Shown here in pieces: positions 26,401-36,216 of a DNA stretch of 64,000 bases (within the stretch, counting starts at the first letter, position 1; each line of letters begins with the position of its first letter). Below the pieces are notes generated by a model that saw only the letters and a list, made by a program, of their open reading frames with translations, was not told the DNA's origin and made no database searches. Source of the stretch: Bacillus sp. FJAT-27916 (GTDB lineage Bacteria; Bacillota; Bacilli; Bacillales; Pradoshiaceae); assembly GCF_001183965.1 (NCBI RefSeq), contig NZ_LFZV01000001.1, forward strand, positions 3,523,843 through 3,587,842, in the 5' to 3' direction. The translations under genes and the position numbers were made by a program.

Positions 26401-27835
26401 CACATTGAAAATCACTGCCCCTTCTTACTATAGTGCAGAAACAACCGTAACAATTGAAGAAGGCGAACCAGCAACCGCGAACTTCGATCTTCGACCATTC
26501 ATTGGATATGCCGGCGAAATCGGCTATGATGATGGAACAGCCGAAAACGCAAGAGCCTTCTATGATGCCGGAAACGGCTGGGCTGTGAAGATGTCCTTGA
26601 AAGAAGGAGAAAAACAAGCCTTAGTCACAGGTGCCCTTCTCCGTTTCTGGGATACTTCTTGGCCAAATCCTGGCGGTACAGCATTTGACGTATCTGTCTA
26701 TGATGCAAGCGGTGCAGATGGTGCCCCTGGCCAAAAACTCGGTGGTCCTTTCAGTCACACAGCGCTTCGTGACGGTACTTGGACACATGTCGACCTTGCC
26801 GAGCATGGCATTATGGTTGAAGGCGACTTCTACATCGTGTACACACAAACATTACCAAATCCAAACGCACCTGGACTTGGCACAGATGAAAACGGACCAA
26901 AAGCAGGTCGAAGCTGGCAATATGTGAGTGGCTCCTGGTCCAAAACTCCTGAGGCAGAAGGAAACTATATGATTCGCGCAACAGTTAATTATGAGCTGGA
27001 GGTGCCGGTCATCACTTCTCCTGCTGATGGTTCTTACACAAATAAGAATAAAGTAAGCGTTGAAGGCACTTCCTCACCTGATACAGCAATTGAACTGTAC
27101 AAAAACGGTGAAAAGGCTGTCGAAACGGAAACAAATGGCGAGGGAGTCTTTAAAGCAGAAGTCGAGCTTGATAACGGCGCAAATGAACTGACTGCCAAAG
27201 CAAAAACAGATGTCGGTTCAACCGATGCTTCAGAGCCGGTTACCATCATCCTCGACCAAGCTAAGCCTGAGCTTGCGATCACATCTCCTGCAGACGGCAC
27301 CAAATATAATAAAGAAACCGTCACTGTGACAGGTACGGTCGCTGACGAGAACCTAGATTGGGTGAAGGTCAACGGTCAAACAGCTACAGTGAAGGATGGA
27401 AAATTCAGCAAGCGTATCCTTCTCGATGAGGGAAGCAACCAAATCACGGTTCAGGCAAAAGACAAAGCTGGAAACAGCATCAAGAAAACAGTCACTCTTG
27501 ATGTGAAATACACAGCTCCAGTCTTTGAAAATCTGAAGCCTGATGCGGATAGAGAGCTTGAAAGCGGAGATTCCATTAAAGTGGAATTTGATAGTGAAGA
27601 AGGACTTGACGCAACCTTCTCTATCCTTCTTCCACTTACGAACCTTAAGCAATCTGCCAATGCCATCGAACTGCCAATGCGTGAAACATCACCTGGCCAT
27701 TATGTCGGCTACTACACAGCCACGAAGAACGTAAAAGCCAACGGTGCAGCAGTTCAAGTAACGGCAACAGATGATTATGGCAATAAGTCCGTTGAACGAG
27801 CAGAAGGTCTGCTTTACATCAACGCAGCAAAATAA
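23462..27835 (+). CDS. bpr: Secreted S8 serine protease, bacillopeptidase F-like
   Basis: This 1457-residue exported subtilase is close in length to B. subtilis bacillopeptidase F. It has a Sec signal peptide (about residues 1-34, ending near QTASYAS), an I9-type propeptide, then the catalytic domain with Asp242 (SIDTGVQWDHPS), His290 (HGTHTIGTMVG) and Ser468 (NGTSMAGPHISG). The C-terminal half holds an immune-inhibitor-A/MAM-like segment around residues 650-800, a Lys/Thr-rich linker, two carboxypeptidase-regulatory-like repeats, a second MAM-like part and Ig-like repeats (two starting ITSPADGS/T). GTAGGAGGGG precedes the ATG. It likely degrades extracellular protein in stationary phase. A terminator follows. 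Confidence 0.92.
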   Translation: MSRKRKKVQGILLSSLLIPALIFTSGAQTASYASTTKSVNTSASSTIAEKSKTKISKKLSTQFEKEDKVSFIIKFKEQVDTAKVAKEATAAAKKQKLSSSKASLAKRSSIVTNLRATAQETQMNVNKFLEEQVKAGEAKDLQSFYIVNAIAVTASESVMKKIAAYPEVDKILPNETRQLIQPVAKAETKAKTTENKKVTTKESAKETKAETSSVEWNIAQISAPAVWEMGIDGAGTVVASIDTGVQWDHPSLKTKYRGYDPANPNQPSHEYNWYDATSANRNAPYDDLDHGTHTIGTMVGSEPNGTNQIGVAPGAKFIAVKAFTANGGTDSDLIEAGEWVLAPKDAAGNPHPEMAPDVVTNSWGGGAGLDEWFRPMVQAWKSADIFPEFSAGNTTLTNPGGPGSVANPANYPESYATGATDINNALASFSLRGPSPYGELKPDISAPGVNIRSSVPGGAYEGGWNGTSMAGPHISGVVALLKQANASLTVDELEEILSTTATPLTDSTYPVSPNNGYGAGLVNAFDAVSSVVSGLGKIKGTVTKEGDDTQAPAIETEPVTSSYKGMDLALKATATDNISVTNVTLKYKKADGSWAEVSAERVSGDYQSGEYEATIPGSELTGESTQYQFIANDFGGNTKETGTYTVELLNGITVGYETDFEQNPTGWRSYGTNNSWEWGAPTSGPGAAASGEKVYATNLAGNYANSANMSLQMPPIDLPEGNSFLQFKHWYNLERNYDFGHVFLSTDGSTWTQVARYNDLSNAWVDGEVDLSEYAGQRVYIAFNVTTDGSVQRAGWYLDDVKLSATPIAPAKKANLGITKTTEDTTKATAKTKVDPNKITPVKAKDSKKDSDPDKETPLPLLLPLQAKVNVLETGRSVYTNPQDGSYELTHATGEYTVRAEAYGYQSQSRTVNVEDEGTATANFTLQETPKGTVSGVVTNRSTGEPVEGATIYLVEDAAVTPVMTNEDGEYTLTAYEGTYTLKITAPSYYSAETTVTIEEGEPATANFDLRPFIGYAGEIGYDDGTAENARAFYDAGNGWAVKMSLKEGEKQALVTGALLRFWDTSWPNPGGTAFDVSVYDASGADGAPGQKLGGPFSHTALRDGTWTHVDLAEHGIMVEGDFYIVYTQTLPNPNAPGLGTDENGPKAGRSWQYVSGSWSKTPEAEGNYMIRATVNYELEVPVITSPADGSYTNKNKVSVEGTSSPDTAIELYKNGEKAVETETNGEGVFKAEVELDNGANELTAKAKTDVGSTDASEPVTIILDQAKPELAITSPADGTKYNKETVTVTGTVADENLDWVKVNGQTATVKDGKFSKRILLDEGSNQITVQAKDKAGNSIKKTVTLDVKYTAPVFENLKPDADRELESGDSIKVEFDSEEGLDATFSILLPLTNLKQSANAIELPMRETSPGHYVGYYTATKNVKANGAAVQVTATDDYGNKSVERAEGLLYINAAK

Positions 27836-27843
27836 GCTAGTAA

Positions 27844-27875
27844 AGAGGAGCGGGCATGTCATGCCCGCTCCTTTA
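27844..27875 (+). terminator. Intrinsic terminator after the protease gene
   Basis: Perfect palindromic stem GGAGCGGGCATG/CATGCCCGCTCC followed by TTT. Confidence 0.85.
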
Positions 27876-27926
27876 TCTGTTACTTCCAATTCATTTATAG
27901 AAAAAATTCAAATCACCAATCACTTG

Positions 27927-28409
27927 TTAGTCTTCTACTTTCTCAAGTTTAAGCCCTGTTATAGTCATAAGTTTTTCAACTAACCATTTACTGCTGCGCG
28001 TATTTTCTGGACTAATTACACACCATCCTTCATGGGAGGATGTCGTAAGCCATGCCTTTCCTTCTTTAAGGAAGGCTAAGTCTTCTGGCAAATCAGGCTG
28101 AATCCAGCCATATAACGAGTCAGACAAGGACTCCATCACTTCTCTTGCTTCATCAGTTATGCGGTATTCATAGACAAAAGCATCCGAACGAAGCAAGATG
28201 GTACTCGCCCATTCGGATGCCTCTTTCCTTTCAATCAAGGAGGGCTCAAGCATACTCAAGATAGGCTCATAAGACTTCATCGCTCTCTTCACATTCGACA
28301 TCATATCTTTCCTCAATACCAGCTGAAACCGATCAGAAACCTTGAATGCCAGGTCAATCAATTGCCGATAGACATCTTCTTTTGGTTCCTCTATTATTCT
28401 GTAGTACAT
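27927..28409 (-). CDS. Hypothetical protein, 160 aa
   Basis: I do not recognise this protein. It is 160 residues, soluble and acidic, with no signal or membrane segment. It is probably alpha/beta, with long helices (RQLIDLAFKVSDRFQLVLRK) and a C-terminal strand region (WLTTSSHEGWCVISPENTRS). ATG 28409 is chosen over GTG 28421 because GGGAG lies 5 bases before it. A small membrane-protein gene lies immediately upstream on the same strand (15-bp gap), so the two probably form one unit. Confidence 0.7.
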   Translation of the reverse strand: MYYRIIEEPKEDVYRQLIDLAFKVSDRFQLVLRKDMMSNVKRAMKSYEPILSMLEPSLIERKEASEWASTILLRSDAFVYEYRITDEAREVMESLSDSLYGWIQPDLPEDLAFLKEGKAWLTTSSHEGWCVISPENTRSSKWLVEKLMTITGLKLEKVED

Positions 28410-28424
28410 GAATGCTCCCACGTC

Positions 28425-28580
28425 CTAACTAAAAACGAACTTATATGCTGCGATTCCAAAATACACAATCAATCCAATAACCACTGAAGTCGTACTAATT
28501 ACGATGAACCCATAGAAAAATCCATGGACAGCAGCCGCGATATCCAGGAACATATTTTTTATGTCATCTAGTAACCTCAA
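28425..28580 (-). CDS. Small membrane protein, about 51 aa
   Basis: This small protein has one strong hydrophobic helix (FFYGFIVISTTSVVIGLIVYFG). A TTG at 28580 lies a few bases after GGGAG and is taken as the start. An in-frame ATG at 28619 lies inside what looks like an extended -10 (TGCTATAAT on the minus strand) and is unlikely to be translated. It precedes the 160-aa hypothetical gene by 15 bp. Function unknown. Confidence 0.5.
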   Translation of the reverse strand: MRLLDDIKNMFLDIAAAVHGFFYGFIVISTTSVVIGLIVYFGIAAYKFVFS

Positions 28581-28636
28581 ATTCTCCCAACCCTTTTTCT
28601 TTAAATTATAGCACAGCAAACAACCATATATTGGAA

Positions 28637-28666
28637 TAAAAAAGAGCTGTACAGGTCAGCTCTTGA
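28637..28666 (-). terminator. Intrinsic terminator of the pai operon
   Basis: On the minus strand: stem AGAGCTG/CAGCTCT, 7-base loop, six T. It lies just after paiB. Confidence 0.85.
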
Positions 28667-28672
28667 TTCCTT

Positions 28673-29284
28673 CTAATCAATTACTCTCTTTTCCATCTCT
28701 TTAGCGATTTCCGCTGATTTCGAATTCCCCTCATGACGAAGCCGCTCCATAATAGATTGAAAATCTCTTTGATTTCGGTTTTGGCTTAATTTATAGGCTG
28801 CATGAATGTCGCTGATCTTAATCTTGAAGCCAACTGTTCCCTTCAGCTCCTGTTCAAGAAGTTCCGGGGAGAGAGTCTCCCACAATACAGGATTCTCCCG
28901 GTTTCCCTCGTACTTTTTGAGCATCCGGCTGAGTTCTTCGATCAATTCTTCCCTCTCGAGTATTACGGCCTGCCCATACACATGCACGGCTTGATAATTC
29001 CATGTCGGCACTTCCTCATGCTCATACCAAGAAGAAGATATGTATGCATCCGGTCCTTGAAAAATAGCAAGAACCTCACCATCAAAGGTTTTCCACTGAC
29101 GGTTACCGTACGCAAGATGCCCGGTAAGATAATAATCCTCACCCTGCTTCTTCAATTCCATTGGCAAATGAGTAGCAATCGGTTTTCCCTTTTCCATCGT
29201 GACAAGTGTCGCAAAGGAATTTGCTTCGATAAAGGCATAAATGTCCTCTTGATTTGTAACTTTAAACATTTTCGGTACATACAT
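28673..29284 (-). CDS. paiB: PaiB, FMN-binding split-barrel regulator-like protein
   Basis: This 203-residue protein of the PaiB/FMN-binding family has an FMN split-barrel fold. Family blocks are MYVPKMFKVTNQEDIYAFI, LPMELKKQGEDYYLTGHLA, ISSSWYEHEEVPTWNYQAVH and GTVGFKIKISDIHAAYKLSQ. In B. subtilis the paiAB operon represses sporulation and degradative-enzyme genes when in excess. It is the last gene of a marR-paiA-paiB operon, 23 bp after paiA, and is followed by a terminator. Confidence 0.93.
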   Translation of the reverse strand: MYVPKMFKVTNQEDIYAFIEANSFATLVTMEKGKPIATHLPMELKKQGEDYYLTGHLAYGNRQWKTFDGEVLAIFQGPDAYISSSWYEHEEVPTWNYQAVHVYGQAVILEREELIEELSRMLKKYEGNRENPVLWETLSPELLEQELKGTVGFKIKISDIHAAYKLSQNRNQRDFQSIMERLRHEGNSKSAEIAKEMEKRVID

Positions 29285-29307
29285 CCTAATTCACCACCTA
29301 CGTCAAT

Positions 29308-30298
<991 letters not shown>

Positions 30299-30314
30299 TA
30301 TAAGCTCCTTCTTT

Positions 30315-30335
30315 TTATTGCAAACGCAACAATAA
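30315..30335. promoter_or_regulatory. Palindrome A upstream of marR (likely operator)
   Basis: Perfect inverted repeat TTATTG (9 bases) CAATAA, 17 bases before the marR start. Confidence 0.6.
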
Positions 30336-30360
30336 TTCACTATCGTTAACTTACCGCAAT

Positions 30361-30380
30361 TTTATTGTATTTGCAATAAA
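30361..30380. promoter_or_regulatory. Palindrome B upstream of marR (likely operator)
   Basis: Perfect inverted repeat TTTATTG (6 bases) CAATAAA. It carries the same core as palindrome A, 46 bp away centre to centre. Confidence 0.65.
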
Positions 30381-30476
30381 AAATAAAGAAAATCAATGTT
30401 AGACATGTCCCCTCTAGATATAGCGGCACTAGCCCTCACCCATCTAGCAGGACAATTTTACTGAAAGGACAAGCAT

Positions 30477-30520
30477 AAAAAAGGCATCAACCCCTCTTGG
30501 ATTCACGCCTTTTCTCTTAT
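30477..30520 (-). terminator. Terminator after hxlR, resembling the cassette repeat hairpin
   Basis: On the minus strand: imperfect stem AAAAGGCGTGAATCC/GGGGTTGATGCCTTTTTT with T run. The shape and GGnTTnATGCC core recall the repeat hairpins at 37.5 and 59-64 kb. Confidence 0.7.
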
Positions 30521-30537
30521 CTATTATCTTTTCGATT

Positions 30538-30897
30538 TCAGGAAGAAACTGATGTGTTTTTTTGCTGTGCTCTTTGCTGCTTATGAAGCGTATGCTTCAT
30601 TCCCCATTCATGCATGTCCGCTAATATTGGTTCAAGTGTTTTCCCATATTCAGTGATAGAATATTCTACCTTCGGCGGAACCTGCGGATAAACAACACGT
30701 TTAATGATATCTTCATCCTCCAATTCGCGGAGTTGCTTTGTGAGCATTTTTTGAGTAATACCCGGGAGATTCCGCTGCAATTCACTAAATCGTTGGGTAC
30801 CCTCTTTCATTAAGTTCAATAGAATGATTGGCTTCCATTTCCCGACAAGAATTCCAAGCGCATCTTCGACCTTGCATAACTTAGGTTCAATCTCCAT
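30538..30897 (-). CDS. HxlR-family transcriptional regulator
   Basis: This 119-residue winged-helix regulator of the HxlR/MarR-like type has GKWKPIILLNLMKEGTQRFS, LPGITQKMLTKQLRELEDED and YSITEYGKTLEPIL, the standard family order. A single Cys near the N-terminus (PKLCKVEDAL) is the position that senses electrophiles or oxidants in several relatives. It is divergent from a flavin monooxygenase/FMN reductase pair 143 bp away, which it probably controls. The start at 30897 follows GGAGAGG. Confidence 0.92.
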   Translation of the reverse strand: MEIEPKLCKVEDALGILVGKWKPIILLNLMKEGTQRFSELQRNLPGITQKMLTKQLRELEDEDIIKRVVYPQVPPKVEYSITEYGKTLEPILADMHEWGMKHTLHKQQRAQQKNTSVSS

Positions 30898-31040
30898 GAA
30901 GACTGTCCTCTCCTTTAGTATCATTTTTGATAGTATACCACTTCAAAGTGCGTACTTCCATTATTATCCTATACCCTTCATACTGAAGATACAAAAGAGT
31001 TATATTGAAATCAGAAAATTTAAGAGAAGGTGAGATTTAA

Positions 31041-32099
31041 ATGAAACAATACAGAATAGATCCGTCTAAAGGATTAGAATTTGGCATTTATACATTGGGC
31101 GATCATCTTCCCAACCCGCTAACAGGCGAAAGGATTTCTGCACAAGAACGTGTACAAGAAATCATTGAATATGCCAAACTGGCCGATGAAGCAGGAATAG
31201 ATTTCTTCAGTGTTGGAGAAAGCCACCAGGAATATTTTGCAACGCAGGCTCATTCGGTTGTTCTCGGCGCCATTGCTCAAGCGACAAAAAATATTAAAAT
31301 CGCCAGTTCCTCAACAATCATCAGTACCTCTGACCCTGTACGCGTGTATGAGGATTTCGCAACCATTGATTTAATATCCAACGGGCGGGCAGAAATTGTT
31401 GCCGGTCGCGCCTCTAGGGTAGGTTTATTCGATTTATTGGGTTATGATATCCGGCATTATGAGGAATTATTTGAGGAGAAATTCGAGCTTCTTCTTCAAA
31501 TCAATAAGGAAGAAGTGCTCAATTGGAGTGGAAACTACCGTGCGCCCTTAAAGAATGCACAAATTCTCCCGCGGCCAAAGGAAGGAAAAATACCGATTTG
31601 GCGTGCTGTTGGCGGTACACCGGCGAGTGCCATCAAGGCTGGCTATGCGGGTGTGCCTATGTTCATGGCTCATTTAGGGGGACCCGCTTCTATATTTAAG
31701 AATACCATTGATGCCTATCGTGAGGCAGCAAGAAGCAATGGATTCAATCCAGCCGAACTGCCGGTAGCGACTGCTGGTTTCTTTTATGCATCAGAATCAT
31801 CACAGCAAGCCTTAAGAGAATTATATCCACATATTAACGAAGGAATGAAGAAAACAAATGGCAGAGGGTTTGCGAAGCAGCTATTTGCTCAAGGAATTGA
31901 CCCGCACAATATCATGAATATTGGCAGCCCCGAAGAAATCATTGAGAAAATTCTCTATCAGCATGAAATGTTTGGACATCAACGCTATATTGCCCAAATT
32001 GACTTTGGGGGAATGCCGTTCGATCAAATCAAAAAAAATATTGACTTGATTGGCTCTAAAATCTTGCCAGCCATCCGGAAATACACAGCCCAGAAATAA
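31041..32099 (+). CDS. LLM-class flavin-dependent oxidoreductase
   Basis: This 352-residue luciferase-like monooxygenase uses reduced FMN and oxygen. It has the TIM-barrel blocks of the family: AKLADEAGIDFFSVGESHQEYF, KIASSSTIISTSDPVRVYED and RAEIVAGRASRVGLFDLLGYD. The RAVGGTPASA segment is typical of the group of Bacillus-type enzymes annotated as putative oxidoreductases. The substrate is unknown. AGAAGGTGAG precedes the ATG. The FMN reductase directly downstream could supply reduced flavin, making a two-component system under HxlR. Confidence 0.9.
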   Translation: MKQYRIDPSKGLEFGIYTLGDHLPNPLTGERISAQERVQEIIEYAKLADEAGIDFFSVGESHQEYFATQAHSVVLGAIAQATKNIKIASSSTIISTSDPVRVYEDFATIDLISNGRAEIVAGRASRVGLFDLLGYDIRHYEELFEEKFELLLQINKEEVLNWSGNYRAPLKNAQILPRPKEGKIPIWRAVGGTPASAIKAGYAGVPMFMAHLGGPASIFKNTIDAYREAARSNGFNPAELPVATAGFFYASESSQQALRELYPHINEGMKKTNGRGFAKQLFAQGIDPHNIMNIGSPEEIIEKILYQHEMFGHQRYIAQIDFGGMPFDQIKKNIDLIGSKILPAIRKYTAQK

Positions 32100-32111
32100 G
32101 GAGGAATGATC

Positions 32112-32678
32112 ATGAAGGTAGTTGCATTATCCGGTTCTCGAATCGGTTCAAAAACGCTAACAGCATTAAATACGACAGTAGCCTTGTTAAAGAAACAATA
32201 CCCTGATGTTGATGTAACATTAATTGACTTGGCAGAATACGACATTCAGTTCAGCGACGGCCGGAATTACCTAGATTATGAAGGTGACGCAGGCTTTGTC
32301 ACCAAAACCATTATGGACGCAGATGCACTCATTATTGGCACACCAATCTTTCAGGCATCTTTACCTGCCACACTCAAAAACATCTTTGACTTGCTGCCCG
32401 TTCAAGCTTTTCGGGATAAAGTAGTCAGCATGATTGTGACTGCTGGCTCACCAAAGCATTATCTTGTTGCAGAACAGCAGCTAAAACCAATCCTCGCTTA
32501 TATGAAAGCGCAAATGGTGCAGACATATGTGTTCATAGAAGAGAAGGACTTTTATCAAAAGGAAATAACCAATGACGATGTGTTATTTCGGATAAAACGA
32601 TTAGTGGAAGATACGATTATCCTGACAAAAACCTTCACAAAGATTCGTGAGGAACAAGAATCTCAATACGATTTTTGA
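32112..32678 (+). CDS. NADPH-dependent FMN reductase
   Basis: This 188-residue flavodoxin-like reductase has an N-terminal ALSGSRIGSKT phosphate loop and the conserved LIIGTPIFQASLPATLKNIFDLLP segment, which binds FMN. It reduces FMN with NAD(P)H, probably for the adjacent monooxygenase. The start at ATG 32112 follows AAGGAGG with 7-base spacing; ATG 32106 is too close to that site. The gap to the monooxygenase gene is 12 bp, and a bidirectional terminator follows. Confidence 0.9.
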   Translation: MKVVALSGSRIGSKTLTALNTTVALLKKQYPDVDVTLIDLAEYDIQFSDGRNYLDYEGDAGFVTKTIMDADALIIGTPIFQASLPATLKNIFDLLPVQAFRDKVVSMIVTAGSPKHYLVAEQQLKPILAYMKAQMVQTYVFIEEKDFYQKEITNDDVLFRIKRLVEDTIILTKTFTKIREEQESQYDF

Positions 32679-32699
32679 CCAAATTCGTGCGGCTTTATG

Positions 32700-32753
32700 A
32701 AAAAAGGGGCGCTCTGTTAAATAGGTCTTGCTGACAGAGTGCCCCCCTTCTTT
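32700..32753. terminator. Bidirectional intrinsic terminator
   Basis: Stem GGGGCGCTCTGT/ACAGAGTGCCCC with 16-base loop, A run on the left and T-rich on the right. It lies between the convergent FMN reductase and GNAT genes. Confidence 0.85.
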
Positions 32754-32760
32754 ATCCTGC

Positions 32761-33216
32761 TTATAGTTGTGCTATCATTCGAATTTCCCTGTACGTCCTG
32801 CCACCTGATTCGTATTCGAACACTTCCTGCTTCTCGAAGCCGCCTTTCTCATACAAGGCAATCGCAACAGAATTGTCCACCTCTGCACTCGTATAGAGCG
32901 GCAGGCGGCCATGCTTATGGATGAAGAAATCGATGAAAGCCTTCAAAGCCGCCTTCCCAATCCCTTTGCTCTGATATTCCTCACCAACCATGAAACGGCT
33001 CATGGACCAGCCATTTAACTCATAATCAAAATCATACAAAATAAACCCGACCATTTTCCCTTCCTCATAAATACCTAATGGATAGAAATCCGGTTCATAT
33101 GCTGCCTGGACGAGGGAAAATAAATTAGGCGCGACAAAGTTCTTTTGCGCCTCGGCTACTTTTAGATCTATACACTCATGATAATTGGTTCGGTCGATTG
33201 GCTTGAATTCAATCAT
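32761..33216 (-). CDS. GNAT-family N-acetyltransferase
   Basis: This 151-residue GNAT acyltransferase has its acetyl-CoA loop as VGEEYQSKGIGKAALKAFID (about residues 77-96) and the C-terminal NSVAIALYEKGGFEKQE motif. The N-terminal IEFKPIDRTNYHECIDLKV is like Bacillus spermine/spermidine-acetyltransferase-like proteins, but the substrate is not determined. It is a single gene between a terminator and the broken hydrolase gene on the same strand (27-bp gap). Confidence 0.9.
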   Translation of the reverse strand: MIEFKPIDRTNYHECIDLKVAEAQKNFVAPNLFSLVQAAYEPDFYPLGIYEEGKMVGFILYDFDYELNGWSMSRFMVGEEYQSKGIGKAALKAFIDFFIHKHGRLPLYTSAEVDNSVAIALYEKGGFEKQEVFEYESGGRTYREIRMIAQL

Positions 33217-33243
33217 TTTGCTGCCCCCTACTTGTTAATTCCT

Positions 33244-34103
33244 CTATTGATTACCTAAACAATACGGTGTTGAACGAAAATATTCGACCATTTTTGCGAA
33301 CTTATCCTTTTCCTCTAAATAAGGCATATGATTGCTTTCTTCAAATACAAATAGTTTAGCATTTCTAATGCCTTCATATATTTCTTTCGAAAATACAAAG
33401 GGACACTGCGCATCATGCCTTCCGCCATACACGATGGTTGGTGTAACAATATTCGAGAGTTCCCCAAGCAAATCAAAATACGGCAATTCCCGAAAAGAGA
33501 AATACTCCAATCTTTTTTGCACAACCTTGCCGCTTGATGGCTTGCTGAAATATTCATCCCGCTTCGATGGATCATAAAGAGACATATCGCTCCAATCCCA
33601 CTGGCGGCCCTTTTCTCCTCTATCGCAGCATCTGGAGATTTCAATATTGTAAAAATCTCTATCAATCTTTTATTTAGCGGACTGCTTGGACAATACATGC
33701 TTCCTCCATGCTCCATATATCCTCTTCTGGCTGCTGCCCCCCCTGTCATCAGCTTAGAAAGAGAACCCGGAAAAAGCATGGCATAAACCAAACCGAGCAT
33801 ACCGCCGGTCGAATGTCCGGCAAATGCCCATTGCTTCAATCCAACCGCTTCCCTGATTGCCTCTAAATCGTTGGCGGCCTCAGACATGCTTAATTCGGCA
33901 TTATGATTGACCTTACATGAATGGCCTGCTTCCTTTAAATTAACCAAATATACCTTGAAGTTCCCTGCAAAGGCATCCGCAAAATAATAGCCGCGTTCAT
34001 TGAATTCACTATATAAATGCGTGACACATAGAGGTTCTCCCTTCCCGCATGTAAATAGTTCAAAGCGCCCTCTTGGCGTTTCAATATATTTTTGCTCCCA
34101 CAT
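33244..34103 (-). pseudogene. Alpha/beta hydrolase with a one-base frameshift
   Basis: This is an alpha/beta hydrolase of about 286 codons, related to prolyl iminopeptidase-type enzymes. The N-terminal part has the nucleophile elbow GHSTG (in WAFAGHSTGGMLGLVYA). The C-terminal part has GGRHDAQCP with the acid Asp and ESNHMPYLE with the catalytic His. The frame breaks at an A4G3 run (33608-33614 on the plus strand, CCCTTTT); one missing base there would join both parts through KKGRQWDWSDMSLYDP. Either the gene is dead or the run was misread. AAAGGA lies upstream of ATG 34103. Confidence 0.85.
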
Positions 34104-34160
34104 ATCTAACAGTCCTTTAAAAGAAATTCTTAAATATCTCTCTCATTCTCTCCTCTATTC

Positions 34161-34331
34161 CTACCCCCTATTATTCCGCTCATTCTGAAGATAAAGCTTC
34201 ACAAGAATCTTATGAATATTATTCAAGCTTAAAAGTATGAATCCCAGCATGATAAAGGTTACAATCTCACCGGTCACAATCGATACGACTCCCAATACGA
34301 TGGCGTACAATATGTATAAAGCATTGTTCAT
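34161..34331 (-). CDS. Small membrane protein, 56 aa
   Basis: This short gene has one long hydrophobic stretch (ALYILYAIVLGVVSIVTGEI, then VTFIMLGFILLSL) and a charged C-terminal tail (NNIHKILVKLYLQNERNNRG). AAGGG lies upstream. ATG 34331 and an in-frame ATG three codons earlier (34340) are both possible. It lies upstream of the hydrolase gene on the same strand. Function unknown; found by reading the otherwise empty 450-bp gap. Confidence 0.55.
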   Translation of the reverse strand: MNNALYILYAIVLGVVSIVTGEIVTFIMLGFILLSLNNIHKILVKLYLQNERNNRG

Positions 34332-34540
34332 TTTCCACATATCCCTTCAACTGTCCTTTTCAACTAGATTACTAGCTTAAATCAATGGATTTATATTAAT
34401 CTCTCCCTTAAATAACTCACCATTTCCTACAGAAAATCTATGAATTCCATGTATTCTCCTTCTTTACTATATTCGACATAGTTTAACTTTCTTCCTCTGT
34501 ACCTTTCCGAAAGAAAGAATCATAAAGGAACGGCCAACGC

Positions 34541-34575
34541 AAAAAAAGAGGGGCATCAAGCCCGCTCCTCTTTTG
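34541..34575 (-). terminator. Intrinsic terminator of opuD
   Basis: On the minus strand: imperfect stem with GAGGAGCGGGC and GCCCCTC arms followed by seven T. It overlaps the last codons of opuD. Confidence 0.75.
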
Positions 34576-36091
34576 TGCCTTCCTCCGGCCGCTTCGGTTT
34601 AAAGTATAAGCCAAGCTCCTTTTTCTCCTGGGACAGCGATCGGTAGAGTGATATCATCATTAACACAATAATGAGCGAAAACGGGAAAGCAGCTGCAATT
34701 AAGGAATTTTGCAGGGCCTGCAATCCACCGCTATATAAGAGAATCAAGGCGATGGCAGATTGAGCGATGCCCCAAACTACTTTCACCGTATTTGCCGGTG
34801 TGAGTGAACCATAGGTCGTCTGCATACCCAATACAAAGGTGGCAGAATCCGCAGATGTGATGAAAAAGGTCGACACAAGGATAATCACAATGATAGAGAG
34901 AATTGTCGACCATGGAAATTCACTTAACACCGCAAACAAGACCTCTTCTGTGGCAAAGTTGGTTAAATCGACATTCCCCGCATTTTGTACCTCAATAGCT
35001 GAGGTGCCAAAAACAGAGAACCATAAGAAGCTGACTAAAGCCGGCAGCAATAAGACCCCAATCATGAATTGACGGATGGTTCGGCCCTTAGATACGCGTG
35101 CGATGAATATCCCAACGAAGGGTGACCATGAGATCCACCATGCCCAATAGAAAATTGTCCATCCATTAATCCATGAGCGGTGCTCCTCATTAAGAGGGGC
35201 AATCCGGAAGCTCATTTGAACGATATTCTGGATATATCCTCCGAGTGTATCCGTAAACATATTTAAGGTGAGAATAGCTGGTCCAACAATGAACATTAAT
35301 AGAAAGAGCAGGCTGGCTAATACCATATTCGCATTGCTCAAATATTTGATGCCCTTCCCTAATCCAGACCAAGCCGAGAGGATAAACAGCACCGTTACGA
35401 TAGCAATAATGATGGCTTGAACGCCAAAGCTATTCGGAATGCCAAACATGAAAGATAACCCGCCGTTTATTTGTGCCGCTCCGAAGCCTAAAGTGGTCGC
35501 CACTCCGATGACTGTCGCAAAAACAGCCAATACATCTACGATGGTTCCTAGAGGGCCATCCATCCTTTTACCTAGCACAGGTTTTAAAGTCGCCGATATC
35601 AAGCCAGGCTCATTTTTCCGAAATTGAAAATACGCCAGGGCAAGCGCTACGATTGCATAGATTCCCCATGCATGGATTCCCCAGTGGAAGAATGTATAGC
35701 GCATCGCTTCCTTATGCGCTTCAGGAGTTCCCCCATCCGCAAGCGGCGGAGTCATGAAATGGGAGAGCGGCTCAGCTGCCCCCCAAAACACAAGGCCAAT
35801 CCCCATGCCGGCACTAAAGAGCATGGCAAACCAGGAGGCATTTGAAAACTCCGGTCTATCATCTGCCTTGCCAAGCCGAATCGTCCCAACAGGACTAAAA
35901 ATGAGAAACACGCAAAAAATGACGATAATCGTCACTAAAATTAAATAATACCAACCGAATGACGTGGTGAGAAAAGATTGCAGATTTGCCGTAGCTTCCT
36001 CAAAGCTTGCTGGTGCCGCAACCCCAAACACCACAGCCGCTAACACAATCGCAACAGTAATCCAAAATACGTTCGATACTTTCTTCATCAT
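34556..36091 (-). CDS. opuD: BCCT-family glycine betaine/choline transporter (OpuD-like)
   Basis: This 511-residue, 12-helix BCCT secondary transporter imports glycine betaine or related osmoprotectants with sodium. Family signatures are [20 protein letters not shown], the glycine-rich [17 protein letters not shown] and the substrate-box tryptophans in [20 protein letters not shown]. Length equals B. subtilis OpuD. A charged cytoplasmic tail ([14 protein letters not shown]) may sense osmotic strength. AAAGGA lies before two tandem ATGs. It is monocistronic with its own terminator. Confidence 0.93.
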   Translation of the reverse strand: MMKKVSNVFWITVAIVLAAVVFGVAAPASFEEATANLQSFLTTSFGWYYLILVTIIVIFCVFLIFSPVGTIRLGKADDRPEFSNASWFAMLFSAGMGIGLVFWGAAEPLSHFMTPPLADGGTPEAHKEAMRYTFFHWGIHAWGIYAIVALALAYFQFRKNEPGLISATLKPVLGKRMDGPLGTIVDVLAVFATVIGVATTLGFGAAQINGGLSFMFGIPNSFGVQAIIIAIVTVLFILSAWSGLGKGIKYLSNANMVLASLLFLLMFIVGPAILTLNMFTDTLGGYIQNIVQMSFRIAPLNEEHRSWINGWTIFYWAWWISWSPFVGIFIARVSKGRTIRQFMIGVLLLPALVSFLWFSVFGTSAIEVQNAGNVDLTNFATEEVLFAVLSEFPWSTILSIIVIILVSTFFITSADSATFVLGMQTTYGSLTPANTVKVVWGIAQSAIALILLYSGGLQALQNSLIAAAFPFSLIIVLMMISLYRSLSQEKKELGLYFKPKRPEEGTKEERA

Positions 36092-36216
36092 ATGTTCCTT
36101 TCTATCAAAAACTAATAAACCCCTTTTATTCCATCAGCAGGAAAAAGCTCATATGCTATCCCTACCCAATATTTTGTAAATAGTAACCTTTTCATCAGAT
36201 TCCATCCTATTTGGAA

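Noticed and set aside
28617..28619. ATG as start of the small membrane protein
   Set aside because: It lies in a TGCTATAAT-like -10 element and has no ribosome site.
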